Below are positions 33,459 through 44,018 of a DNA stretch of 64,000 nucleotides, piece by piece. The DNA comes from Diphasiastrum complanatum. Its lineage: Eukaryota > Streptophyta > Lycopodiopsida > Lycopodiales > Lycopodiaceae. The stretch covers positions 37,997,106-38,061,105 of the forward strand of contig CM055097.1 in assembly GCA_029204225.1 (NCBI GenBank). The letters are read 5' to 3'. The notes under the pieces were generated by a model. It saw nothing but the letters and a program-made list of their open reading frames with translations, was not told the DNA's origin and searched no databases. The stretch's first letter is position 1. Each line of letters starts with the position of its first letter. A program made the position numbers and the translations under genes.

Positions 33459-34300
33459 AACAACAATGCTCCTCCGGATCTATTTCATAGACATACAAAA
33501 CATCTCCATCTACACTCTCGTGGAGAGACATATCTTCTCTCTTCTCTATCCATTTCATGCTTATACATGGTTTTATTGGGTTTTACTATCCATTGGTGCA
33601 CTATACTTGTGATTGCATGCAATTCTATGTGTAGAATGATCTATATTTACTATTTTTGGATCCACACGTGTGAAATATAGTAGCTTTCTAGTTTTGTATG
33701 GATAGCAACAATACTTTATCATGTGATTCATGTTTGATCAAGTTCTATTAGAGTTTGCATCTCATTTTGTGTGTAGATGCTGATTTTTCTACATTGGTGA
33801 GATTGGTAGAGTATCTTCTTTTGTAACCCAAGATCTTTTTATGGATTGGATCATAAATGGTCTGAAATCCTTCACATTTGTACTTTTCGAGTCCTTTGGA
33901 ATGAAGAAGGACTTATGGACTCCGGTTAACCAAAATTGATGGATCCAAGTTTGGAATCATTTATTTCTGCAAATAAGGAAAGGCAAGCTGGAAATGTAAT
34001 TGGCGTTGTCTCCTAAAGAAAATATCGTATTTGTCTGGAAGTGAAGAGCCATCATCTACCATGGCCAGTTGCGTGCCAATGCCCTTGGCCATTTCGATCA
34101 TCTACCACCAAAAATTTTCCTTTGCCATGTATCATCTGAAGTTTTTGTTATTGGAACTCATACCCATGGCCTCTTTTTATTGCGTGTCTCCTGCAAGCAA
34201 TGCAATGACTTCTTTTTTCCTGTGACAATATGTCAATCTGTATCGGTTGAAAGATGTTATTACTAAATGTTTAGAGCATGAAAGATTACAAGTTGCAAAG
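33459..34300. other. Non-coding interval
   Basis: No gene seen. It includes a CACACGTGTGA-like palindrome near 33663. Otherwise ordinary AT-rich DNA. Confidence 0.5.
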
Positions 34301-35520
34301 TTACTTTGTGGCACTGACATAAGATGATGCGATAGTTTGTAGTTTGTCTTCAGTCACCACTACTCCCTTCGCACTCCAATCCAGGCTATGCAAAATATGA
34401 AAATACCTGATTCTGTTTGCAGGGTTGGCAATGATAGCCAACTTATACGCCTTGTTGTTTATAGATTTTTCAATAGCCTACAAGCTAGCACTGTTAGTGT
34501 GTGCAAATTATAGATTTTTTTACTAGAATATTGAAGGAGTTTGTCACAAACCTGTACATCGATGTCATGGCGTTCTTGACATTCTTCTTCTGTCAAATGT
34601 TGCCCATCAATCATCGAGTCATGCTCATTGACCATTCTGTCAAATTCATCCTGTGCAAAGATGATAGTGTTAGTTAAGATGAATCGTTATCCCAACTCAA
34701 ATAACTTGCTCTAAAACCATAAACATACCTTGTATACGAGCTGTGCAAGGACAACCATTGGCACATTGTACCAAGTTTTGTGGAATTTTTTTCTCTCTTT
34801 CTTCTCAACTTCCATCCAATTCTTTTCCTTGGCAAGTAGGTGTTTTAGTAGGGTCTGTTTGTCAGCTAGTCCAAACTTTTGCATCATATATATGTCATGT
34901 GAGAGTGTGTGTCGCACAAATATCAAACAAAATTGCTTACAAACCTCGTTAAGATCAACTACACAATCATGCTATTTTACACCAAGATTTACCTATTGAT
35001 ATTGTGAAGGGCCAATAAAAGCTCTCCATCCTGACCCTTGGAAACATTCAAAAATAAACATTCCACTCGAACATGCTTATCCTTGACATGCGTTAAAAAA
35101 TTCCACTAGCAATGCAAAAACAAGGCAAAACATATGACAACAACAAACAAAAGCATCAAGAGAATACATATGACAATAATAGACAAAAGCACAAGGAGAA
35201 AGACAATTGATCACTAACCCTCTCTTATTTTCTCCATCCAAGCTTGGACCCTGTAGTTTCCATCCCACACAATGTATGTTTTATTTGATAAGTGACTCCA
35301 TTCGCCCCTTCTAAGAACTTCTTCAAATTCATCATTGATCGCCCGCCACATAGGGCCCTACTCCTACAAATCCAAGTCGTTTACAAAAGAGGTTAGAGAT
35401 CAATTCATCACAGACAATGAGCAATGCAAACAACATTTCACCTCAGAATCTGTGATATGGTTCAAATCTGTGATACGATACACAAGTGTGCAAGGGAAAG
35501 CGTGCAATTTAGTACAAGGT
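34301..35520 (-). CDS. Spliced unknown gene with a WDGNYR motif
   Basis: Exons can be read leftward: about 35520-35442 (HAFPCTLVYRITDLNHITDS), 35357-35219 (MWRAINDEFEEVLRRG and YIVWDGNYRVQAWMEKI), 35073-34987 or so (DKHVRVECLFLNVSKG, ending ALHNINR), 34947-34729 (KFGLADKQTLLKHLLAKEKN), 34650-34552 (DEFDRMVNEHDSMIDGQHL) and 34477-34301 (AIEKSINNKAYKLAIIANPA to a TAA). The last three exons join in phase 0 with GT-AG ends and no internal stop. Exon 2 to exon 3 joins out of phase in my model, so one junction is wrong or damaged. xxDGNxRxxAW resembles ParB/sulfiredoxin-like folds, a weak hint only. The 5' end is unknown. Confidence 0.5.
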
Positions 35521-36022
35521 CACATTTAAACAATTATTTAAGCTTGGGTCTCTCATTTTAGTGTTCACAAACATTCAATACTAGGTTACTATTGTGCTAT
35601 TTCCAGTGGCCTGAAAGCTAGATATATTTCTAGGTGATCATGTAAGATATGATACGTGTTTGCCCTTGTCTTGGAATCTTAAGACTTATGATAGCCGACA
35701 TAGTACAATTGATATGAGCTCCATTATTCATATCACCTCATTAGGTTATATGTTACAATCTAGTTCACCTCTTATATATGATATTGATCATACTTGTCTA
35801 TCTCTACAATGTTGCTTTTGCGTTAGATAATATCCAATTGCTAGATAGGCCAATGGAACAAACTTTTGCATATTCCAAAGAGAGGCATATCTAAAGTCAT
35901 TTCAAAGCCCATTTATGCAATCAAAATGACCGTTTTATTATTTTGTTCATTCACTTTTTTTAAATCCTTTTCTAATTGTAGGTAACATGAGAGAGAGCAC
36001 AATGGAGGTTCAGTTGGTCAAA
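35521..36022. other. Non-coding interval
   Basis: AT-rich. Nothing recognised apart from possible upstream parts of the spliced gene to its left. Confidence 0.5.
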
Positions 36023-36650
36023 GGCCGTGGGGCAGAGCAAGCCCTGCCCCGCGGCCCAGTTTCATTTGCAAAAACAACGACGTTTTTGTCAACAGACCAC
36101 CTTTTTCTGATCATTATTTTTTATTTATTTTTTATGATCATTAGCAAAAACAAGATACAAACATCATAAAGAACAAAAAAAAAACAATGAAACTAGGCCG
36201 GGGCAAGACTTACGCTGGCCCCGACCCAGATTCAATCTTTGCTTTTTTCTTTTTTAATGATCATTAGCAAAAACAGCACCTTGGAAAGTCAGCAGATCAC
36301 CGTGTTCTGATCAATGAAACGAACTTATCTATACATTCTGATCAGAAAACAATACATCAAGATTAAAAAAATAGAAAAAACAATGACAGTGGGCGGGGCG
36401 GGGCGGGGCGGGGCGTGCGCCAGCGCAAGCCCGCCCAGTGTCATTGTTTTTTTTGTTCTTTTTTATGATCAGACATCAAAATGATCAGACATCAAAAAGA
36501 TCAACATTAAACCATGAAATTGTGAAAACATAAGCCAAAATAGTGAAATCACTGGGCCGGGGCAGGACTTGCGTTGGCGCAAGTCCTGGCCCGGGCCAAT
36601 ATGTTTGTTTTCCAACGCAAGTCCTGGCCCGGCCCAATATGTTTGTTTTT
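36023..36650. repeat. Array of GC-rich hairpins in AT-rich DNA, with (GGGGC)n
   Basis: GC-rich inverted repeats sit about 170-200 bp apart: 36023-36056 (GGCCGTGGGGCAG with CTGCCCCGCGGCC), about 36196-36230, 36388-36440, and 36554-36597 (20-bp stem, TTGG loop). A further half-unit is at about 36615-36640. Between them lie A/T-rich stretches with TGATCATTAGCAAAAAC and AAAACAATGA words. The third contains GGGCGGGGCGGGGCGGGGCG (36391-36410 and on), five G-runs that could form a G-quadruplex. Confidence 0.8.
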
Positions 36651-36652
36651 TT

Positions 36653-38660
36653 TTATTTATCAAACATCACAAAGATCAATAAGAAAATGTGAATCCAGGA
36701 GCATATCTGTAAGTTCCTATGGCTTCGTCGTTCACCTTCTAATTGTGTTTCTAGGGTTTTGATGAGATCATCCCTACATTGTAAGTGTGCTTGAACGTCC
36801 TTGTTATTTCGGTGCAGCACTTTGAGGTCAGCCATGAGTTTTCTTTCTTTGTTTTTTAATTGAGCAACCTCTTGTTCTAATTCCGTGGAATAAATCTGCC
36901 ATTCTTGTACCTTGTTTGTTAGCTGCATGTTTTCCCCTTGCGAAAAGTTGCACCAATTTTGATACTCATTGATGAAAGAGTAGAGGTAATGCATGACATC
37001 ACTTTGAGCGTTGATGGCCCGTCGCACATTTTTCGAAAGGTACTGCCACTCCCCAATAGGAGGATACTACTGAGAGGCAGGTGCGTAGGATGGTGGGAGA
37101 TTTTGTTGTACGTTTTGGTACAATGTGGTGTACTGTTCATGATGGACAGATTGAGCAGACGAAGGGTGTGATGTTTGAGTGAGGGTGATAGGGATTGGAG
37201 ATGTGTCAGCATTTGTGATCGAAGAAGTGGAAAGTATTGTGGAAGTGGTGGCAGCAGCGATAGTGGTGGGTGTAGGAAATGGTGTGGTGGTAGGAGGTGG
37301 CGTGTTTATTAGTGAAAGTGAGAATTCTTCAATGTTGAAGGATGCGTCAAAGACATTTGGAAAATGCATTGAAGATTGCATAGAGGTGGTTGTGACTGGT
37401 GTGGTGGAGAGTGGGAGTGTATTTGTGGAGACAATAGGGGGTGTAGTGGTGAGGGTGACTGTGATGGGTAGTGTGACAGTGATGGTTGATGTGATGGGAG
37501 TTGATGAGATGGTGGTTGGTAGGTCACTTACCACGAACGTCACAGGTGGGACACTAGGTTCCGCCTCTGTCTCCTTTGCCTCAAAATGTCACGTCGAATT
37601 TGATGTTGCAGTCAATTCTTCTTCAATGGCTTCCATGATTTTCACTGTTGAAGTGTCTTTAGGCATTCGATAAGGCGATTGTGCCGTGTCTCCCATTTCG
37701 TTGATATTTCCATGACCTTGGCTGGTGGATTTGCACAAGTGTTGTTTGCTGCTACTGGATGAGACTTTACCTGGTGTGTAGCCCTCTGAATATTCTTTTG
37801 TGTGTTGACTACGGGCATGCTCTTTTAATTGCTGTGACTCTAACTTTGCTTCCGTGCCGCATGTGAGTGACACTGGTGTGTTTCTGCTAGTAATGTGGCG
37901 CCGTTTGGGTGCTGGCTTGCTTGTTGCCTTTGCCTCTCCCCTTTTAGCCTCTTGGGATGCTGAGCTCGTGTCGAGGTGGTATGTGGCACGTTTGGATATT
38001 TCTCTTGCACTCGAGCGAGAATGTTAGGGAAGTCACCCAAGTAATGTTTGCTTACAAGCATATGCAGGAGATATCCGCACTTTGTGAGAGGTTTTCTTGC
38101 TTTGAGCACATCACATAATTTGATACTTATCTTTTCTACCCACATGAAGTGGCGAGTAACAGGTTCCTCCAAGCCAAATGATAGGGCGAATAAAGTGTTG
38201 CTCGGAATCCTGTCAATTCTTGACGATTGTACCTCAGTGAGTAACGCAAGAAGGTCCGCCGTTGCCCTAATTCCAGGATCCGACATGAGTTTGATAGCGT
38301 AACCGTCATTGTTATAGATGGAGGTGTCACCGTCTTTTGTACAGAGATGTGTTAAGTGATTCCTATCAAAAGATTGCCCTCTGTCGTGCATAGGCCTTCA
38401 TTTAGGAACCCCAAGTGGCTTAGGATATGTGGTGATATAGGAATTGGATCCTCGTCGTTGCGTCTAGAAATCCTGATTGTTTGGAGCTCGTCATCAAATG
38501 TAGAATAAGCTGCACGCACCAGACATTCATGTTGCACACCGGAGATAAGTCGTGTGTCAAAGTTTAGCCGCTCCAAGAAAAGACGAGCCACTGCTAGCTT
38601 TTGAAAAAAATCAGTAAATGAGACCAAGTGAATTTCTCGAGTGTACCTGCTAGGTTTCAT
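36653..38660 (-). pseudogene. Broken unknown gene: helical region, Thr/Ser/Pro-rich linker, coiled coil
   Basis: Four or more open pieces follow one another leftward: 38660-38352, 38391-37840, 37873-37589, 37543-37067 and 37027-36653. The last three are in one frame, separated only by stops. The first two joins need frameshifts. The first 270 residues look globular and helical (FTDFFQKLAVARLFLERLNFD, MWVEKISIKLCDVLKARKPL). Then comes a Lys/Arg/Gln-rich stretch, a Thr/Ser/Pro-rich linker of about 130 residues, and a heptad-like coiled coil (YSTELEQEVAQLKNKERKLM). I do not recognise the family. Position among gypsy remnants suggests an element-borne gene. Confidence 0.5.
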
Positions 38661-38743
38661 GTCTGATCAAACACTTTGCTTAGTTCTGGGACTCCACATT
38701 ATAGATAATATAGATAATATGCTGCCTGATAGCTTAGGCGAGT

Positions 38744-38744
<1 letters not shown>

Positions 38745-38814
<70 letters not shown>
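38745..38814. repeat. (CT)n microsatellite, 70 bp
   Basis: A pure CT run followed by TTTTCTTTTTTTTTC. Confidence 0.95.
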
Positions 38815-38817
<3 letters not shown>

Positions 38818-39101
38818 CTTTTTTTTTCTTTTAAGCCACATAGACTAACTTAGCTTTGAATCATACTTGTGCCATGGGACAAACCCCCAATAGGCCTTTG
38901 TGACTAGCTTTTACATAACTTGAAATTACATATCTATGTGCAGTGCCCATGGCAATTTAAACTTAGAACTAAATAACTAAAGCCAGTACGGATATTGTAA
39001 AAGCCTAAACTTGCTGGGCAAATTCTACGTTTAAATCCTATTTTGTTTGTATTTTTGAAGATGTTCCACAGGATGGCTAGAATATTTCTTGAAATATCAG
39101 C
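38815..39101. other. Short non-coding interval
   Basis: Nothing recognised. GCCTAAACTT-type phrases near 39003 recur near 43930. Confidence 0.4.
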
Positions 39102-39520
39102 CTACATTTTTTTTTTGGTGATTGTATTGTCAACACACTCTACCTTGAGACGTTTAAAATGCTCAGAATAGGTGCGTACCAACTCCTTGCCCTTCATTTT
39201 GATCTGAGTCATTTGGCTAAATGGGCTTTGGGTCAGTTTAGATGGTTTGAATCGCGTGATGAGATATTTTTCTATGGTTTCCCATGACTCAATATTGGTA
39301 CTCTCTAGATACAAATACCACTCTTTCGCATCGCCATTGAGAATAATTGGAAACAGCCTTTATTTTTCAGCTTTAGAGCTGTCTCCATAGAACTTACAAG
39401 CGTTATCAAAATCTTGGAGGAACCTGACTGGGTCCGATTATCCGTCGTACTTTGGGCATTGATTCTTGGAATCCTCTTATCTACTCGTGGTGGAGGCGGA
39501 TTGTTTGTCTCCCCTGACAT
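39102..39520 (-). pseudogene. Ty3/gypsy Gag N-terminal fragment
   Basis: The start at 39520 reads MSGETNNPPPPRVDKR. After a frame change the minus strand gives FLQDFDNACKFYGDSSKAEK, FPIILNGDAKEW and then 39314-39102 with SWETIEKYLITRFKPSKLT and ELVRTYSEHFKRL. These are landmarks of the plant gypsy capsid (Retrotrans_gag) domain. At least one frameshift and one stop occur. Downstream Gag and Pol are absent to the left. Confidence 0.75.
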
Positions 39521-39589
39521 TGTGATGTAAGATAGATGATTCTACACACAGTGGTTAGATGATGAATGTGGAAGGTATTCACAAGATGG

Positions 39590-40930
39590 TGATCTTATCA
39601 CGAGGAATCTATGGCTTTCTACTAGGTCACATCTAAGGCGCTTCCCTACTAGAGTGCCTAAAGTTATTTCCAACTAGATTGTCTCATGATAGGATGTGGA
39701 AAGTGGATTGGTACATGACTATGTGTAGTGCATCTGATGATAGATCAACTTATCCTGGTGAAACAGTTTCGTTGCACAACCGAGGGTGATACTAAAATTC
39801 AAGTTTTCTCGGTGAATGGTGCTACTCAGGCTCATTAGTGTACTCTTTTGGAGAGAATTCACACACCTACCTAGGAACTTGCACAAGTCTAAAGCTTGCC
39901 AAAAATAGACTATGCAATTACTATCTGAGGAAGATCAAGAATTTGTACTGGGGCCTTTTTCGAATTCTTGGTCAAGAGATGTAAGTAGAGTATTCGCAAG
40001 GAATCGTTTAGAGATATTTTACCTTTGTGAGAATACTTACCATGATGACATATGCAAAAATAGCCATTTTTGCTCTGTATCTTACCACTGGTGATAGCAT
40101 AGAGTCTCACAATATTTTCGAGTGATTCCAATGAAATCTGATCCTGGTTTGACATGTTTGGCATTGTTGATACGCCACAATCATTTGCCTCACCAGAGTC
40201 TCCCGTTCTCATATTACCACTTGAGGGTGGCAGTACCTGGACAGGCCTCTGCATCGGCGGTCTTGCGATTTGAAGGCAATGGATTGATCCCCACCGGTCA
40301 GTAGTAACTCATGATATAAAACTTTCACTCAGAAAACTCAACGTTTGTTAGCTTGAGATTATGACAGTCCATATGCTCCTTGCCATCTGAACGCTCTTAA
40401 CATACCATTGAACTCCTTACAAGAAAAGCAGCTGTCTCAGGCAAACTTGTTACAAAACAAGCGCTCTCTATGTTGAGATTCTATGCACTTAGGTGATGGG
40501 TGGTGGATGTTGATATCGACAGATTCGGCAAACTTATCGTGACAAATCTATGGTTTCCTACTAGGACACTTCTAAGGCATTTCCTACTAGAGGTGCCTAA
40601 GGCTATCAAAACAGATTCATCATGTCAGGATTGTCGGCGATGGGAGATGGATATGTACAATTCTAGGTGCAAAGTGTATCTGCAAGAGCTTGGATTTTTT
40701 TGAGTGGAACCATATGATGTTGATCTTAGAGGATTTTACTAAGTTTCAAGTTCTTGAAATTATGGGTCGTCGTTGTGATCACAAATGAACCTCTCTGGAT
40801 AAAATTCGCCTACATGTCTGGGACTCGCACAAGTCCAGATCTTGTCAAAAAACAGGTTATGCGAGTACTATATAGTTCTATTTTAGGAGAGATCAGAGAT
40901 TTTGCACTTGAAAGTATTTCTACAAGTTTG
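39590..40930 (-). repeat. Old direct repeat upstream of the gypsy gag
   Basis: Sequence at about 39590-39990 recurs, diverged, at about 40530-40925. Shared phrases are AATCTATGG(C/T)TT(T/C)CTACTAGG, CTACTAGAG(G)TGCCTAA and, further on, GCACAAGTC(T/C)A(A/G)A. The offset is about 940 bp. They may be two copies of an LTR or leader of the gypsy element whose gag ends at 39520. No clear TG...CA ends found. Confidence 0.55.
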
Positions 40931-41115
40931 TTCTGAGTTTTATTTTTCCCTTATTTGGGAGTTTTTTTTTCTTTTTTTTGAAATTGCTCCCCTCCTCTAG
41001 GATTCCTGTAGCTGACAAAAGTCGTTGCAAAAATCAGGGAAGGACCCGTGTAGTTGTGTGAGTTATTTCGGACCTAGTCAACTCAAATAGACCACAGAGC
41101 AAGAAAATTACTGGG

Positions 41116-41510
41116 GACTCGTACAAAAAATGACTCGTGGACGGAAACGGACAACTCGCACAGGACTCGCACAGAAGATGACTCGCGCAAAAAATATGAC
41201 TCGTGGACGGAAACGGACGACTCGCGCAGGACTCGCACAGCAGATGACTCGCGCAAAAAAAATGACTCGTGGACGGAAACGGACGACTCGCACAGGACTT
41301 GCACAGAAGATGACTCGCGCAAAAAAATCACTCGTGGACGGAAACAGACGACTCGCACAAGACTCGCACAGAAGATGACTCGCGCAAGAAAATGACTCGT
41401 GGACAAAAACAGATGACTCGCACAGGACTCGCACAGAAGATGACTCGTGCAAAAAAATGACTCATGGACTGAAATGGCCGACTCGCACAAGACTCGCACA
41501 AAAGATAAAA
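41116..41510. repeat. Six-unit 65-66-bp minisatellite rich in TGACTCG
   Basis: TGACTCGTGG or close variants start at 41131, 41197, 41263, 41328, 41393 and 41458, giving spacings of 66, 66, 65, 65 and 65. Each unit has GACTCGCACAG and GATGACTCGCGCAAAA parts. The unit echoes GACTCGCACAAGTCC near 40823. Because units are near 66 bp, frames stay open on both strands, which explains the long repeated ORFs here. Confidence 0.95.
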
Positions 41511-41841
41511 TTGATCAAAATTACCTTCTTGCCCCTGGGGCTGGATGTGCGAATACTCTTACCTCACGGATGTTTCAGAAATGATGTTTGTTCTTTATTT
41601 TCTTTCCAAACCTGCTCGGATGCAACTCGCACAAGGCTTCCTAATGTAGATATGATGAATAACCTGTGTGAGATTAGCTTTTGTCTTACAAAACATGACT
41701 GGGAGGCCAAAAACAGTTTTAGAGGTAGAAATCACTAAAATCTGATTTTTGGGTACTCACACATTCAATAAATGAGGATCTTAGCTTTTGCAATTGACGG
41801 AAACAGGGTTTCAAGTCGGAATTAGGCAAGAAAACAAAAAA

Positions 41842-42700
41842 AATGGACTCTCAAAGGAAGATCGGTCCGGTTGATCTTGAGCTTTTGCCCTTCAAGAGTA
41901 GTAAAGTTGCTTGAGAAGGCAGCCAGAGTAGTAAACTTGCTTGAGAAGGCATGGCTGGAAGATGCTTTGATTGCTCTCAAGCTTGTGTTCCAGTTGAGAG
42001 GAGTTCGTGGAAAGGTAAAACGTTAATAAAGCGAAGTTCTACACTGCTGCTCTTTGGCTACATGAGAACCATCCTGCTACTCTTGTGGCTAATATTGTGA
42101 AGGTTGCTACCTTTGGATATTACAAGGATCTTCTTGAGATTGTTCTGCGAATGCTTGAGGGCCCAGAAGGCTTTGCTCTGAGGCAGCATAGGAAATCGTT
42201 GTTCGAGAAGGCTAAGAAATCCAAAAAGCATACCTCTGGTGGGCTAGCCAAGACACGTGACAGCAGTTCTGACAGTGACGAGGAGGAAGGCCATGCAAAG
42301 CCTGTGAGGGGTTTTCAGAAGAAGAAAATTTGTAAGGCAATTGATCTGTGCTGTCGCGAAGGTTGTTCTATGTGCCAGGGGCTTACGGATGATTTAAAAG
42401 AGATAGCATTAGAAGGCGTTGACAAGCCAAGATCTGGGCCTGAAGCCGCATCAACCTTATGACAAAGCAAAAGGATCGCAGAGGCAAGAAAGGCTGTGAA
42501 AATGTTCTATTTTGATTACTGGTACAACAACTTATACAATGCAGTGGCTAAGACCTTTGCTGATCAGCTGAAGAAAGATATGGTCGCTGTGAAGGAACAA
42601 AGATTACACACTCATGGCATGCCCAAACAAGAATCTGGTCGTGAAGATGGGATGCACCTAGCTGCAGTCAAGTAGCTGTGTTCTCAAAGTATATATAGTA
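41842..42700 (+). pseudogene. DUF2828-like gene remnant
   Basis: Starting from ATG 41842 (MDSQRKIGPVDLELLPF), pieces follow with frame changes and stops: EKAWLEDALIALKLVFQLRG (about 41935-41995), KFYTAALWLHENHPATLV (about 42030-42085), then the open part 42085-42462 with VATFGYYKDLLEIVLRMLEG. After a stop comes ARKAVKMFYFDYWYNNLYN and FADQLKKDM. ALKL..LRGVRG, ALWLH..HP.TL, FGY.KDL.EI..R.L.GP and ARKAV are landmarks of DUF2828, a plant and eukaryote family of unknown function. A Ser/Asp-rich and a Cys-containing insert lie between. There are no introns. It is the clearest cellular-gene remnant in the window. Confidence 0.65.
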
Positions 42701-44015
42701 CTTGAAGAGTAATGATTCATCTGATAGTGTTCATGGATAACTTAGCAGAGGATGAACTGCTTTAGATGGCACACTCAACCATAGCAATGTCTCGCTACCA
42801 GGCAAAACTGATGACAAAACTGCGATTACCCAGACCTACATGGAAGATAGCCGCTACTACTGCCAAAACGTGTTCCTTCAAAAAGTGCGTGAGCTAGGCC
42901 AGCCGTGTATGAAGAGCGTTGGGTGTCTTTGCTGGCCATAAAAACGGCCTGCTTGAAATGTGTTGGAGTGCTGCCTTCAGTACAGATAGAGAGTGAGGGG
43001 GTCATCGTTGGGTGCGTTTGCTGGCTTGAAATGCGCTGGCTTGAACTCATGAACTGCCCATTGCTGCCATCAATCTTCCCTTTGGCCAGTTCTGCCTGGT
43101 TGATGCTTTGGAACGTCTCTTCAATGCCACAGGTAGTCAAGCTGCCTCAGTTTCTAACGATGACTCATGACTTGCAGCTCTGTTTCTAACGATGACTCAT
43201 GCATGACTTGCAGCTCTGGACAGAGGCTCTAAAATCGTTGGTTAGCCGCCAAGATCTACTGCTCCTAAAAAATCAGCAAGAAACAGCTGAAATGAAGTAA
43301 TAACAATAAAGAAGGAAGTATTAAGCTAAAAAGAACAAGGAATAGCTTGAAACAAAGCAAAAAAAAAAAAAATCAGAAAGAAACATCGGAAATGAAGTAA
43401 TAACAAGAAAGAAGGAAGTATAAAGCTAAAAAGAACAAGAAATAGCTTGAAACAAAGCAACGAATCTAGAGAACAAGAAAAAACAAGAAAAGAGCGGCAA
43501 TGGCATCAATGTTGGCTGTTCGCATCCCTCAACTCTGGCTATGGCTCCAACTAACGAGTGCTATGGCGGACTTCCAACTAGAACACGTTATGGCTCCGAC
43601 TAGGCATTGTGGCTTTCCCAACCAATGGCTATGGCTTCCAACTAACCGAGAGGTTGAAGGATGAGAAGATCTACAGTGAGTGGGTGAGTATTTCGGGCAA
43701 GATCCACTCTTTTCTCGTTTCTCTACTTAGGAACTGACTCAAATGGCGGCTTAACCTAATTCAATGACGACTTACCCTAAAATCTCCTCCTCTAAGGCTT
43801 ATCCTACTAGAGAATGGAGGGCCTAGATTAATTTAACCCTTTGCCAGATGAATAATATACATTACAATGTGAAGTGACACAGTACATGAAACCACACACA
43901 ACTTTAAGCCGTTACAACATGGCGCAAAGGCCTAAACTTGACTGATCCAGTTCTAGGATTAAGTCTGTATCTATTTCAAGATGGCTCGAATATTCATAGA
44001 ATATCAGCCTACAAC
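42701..44015. repeat. Non-coding interval with short tandem duplications
   Basis: No gene seen. TTTCTAACGATGACTCATG...ACTTGCAGCTCTG is duplicated at 43150-43216. A 100-bp unit is repeated at about 43266-43365 and 43366-43465 (GAAATGAAGTAATAACAA at 43289 and 43389). ATGGCT(C/T)CC-AACTAA-type phrases recur between 43500 and 43640. Confidence 0.75.
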
Positions 44016-44018
44016 ATG

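Noticed and set aside
37179-37673. Val/Gly-rich plus-strand ORF of 164 residues
   Set aside because: It is the antisense shadow of the Thr/Ser/Pro-rich linker of the minus-strand gene.
39910-40254. 114-residue minus-strand ORF
   Set aside because: Overlaps the old direct repeat and shows no motif. Likely chance.
41083-41499. 138-residue repeated ORF (22-residue period) on the minus strand
   Set aside because: Several frames on both strands stay open because the minisatellite period is 65-66 bp. No evidence for a protein.
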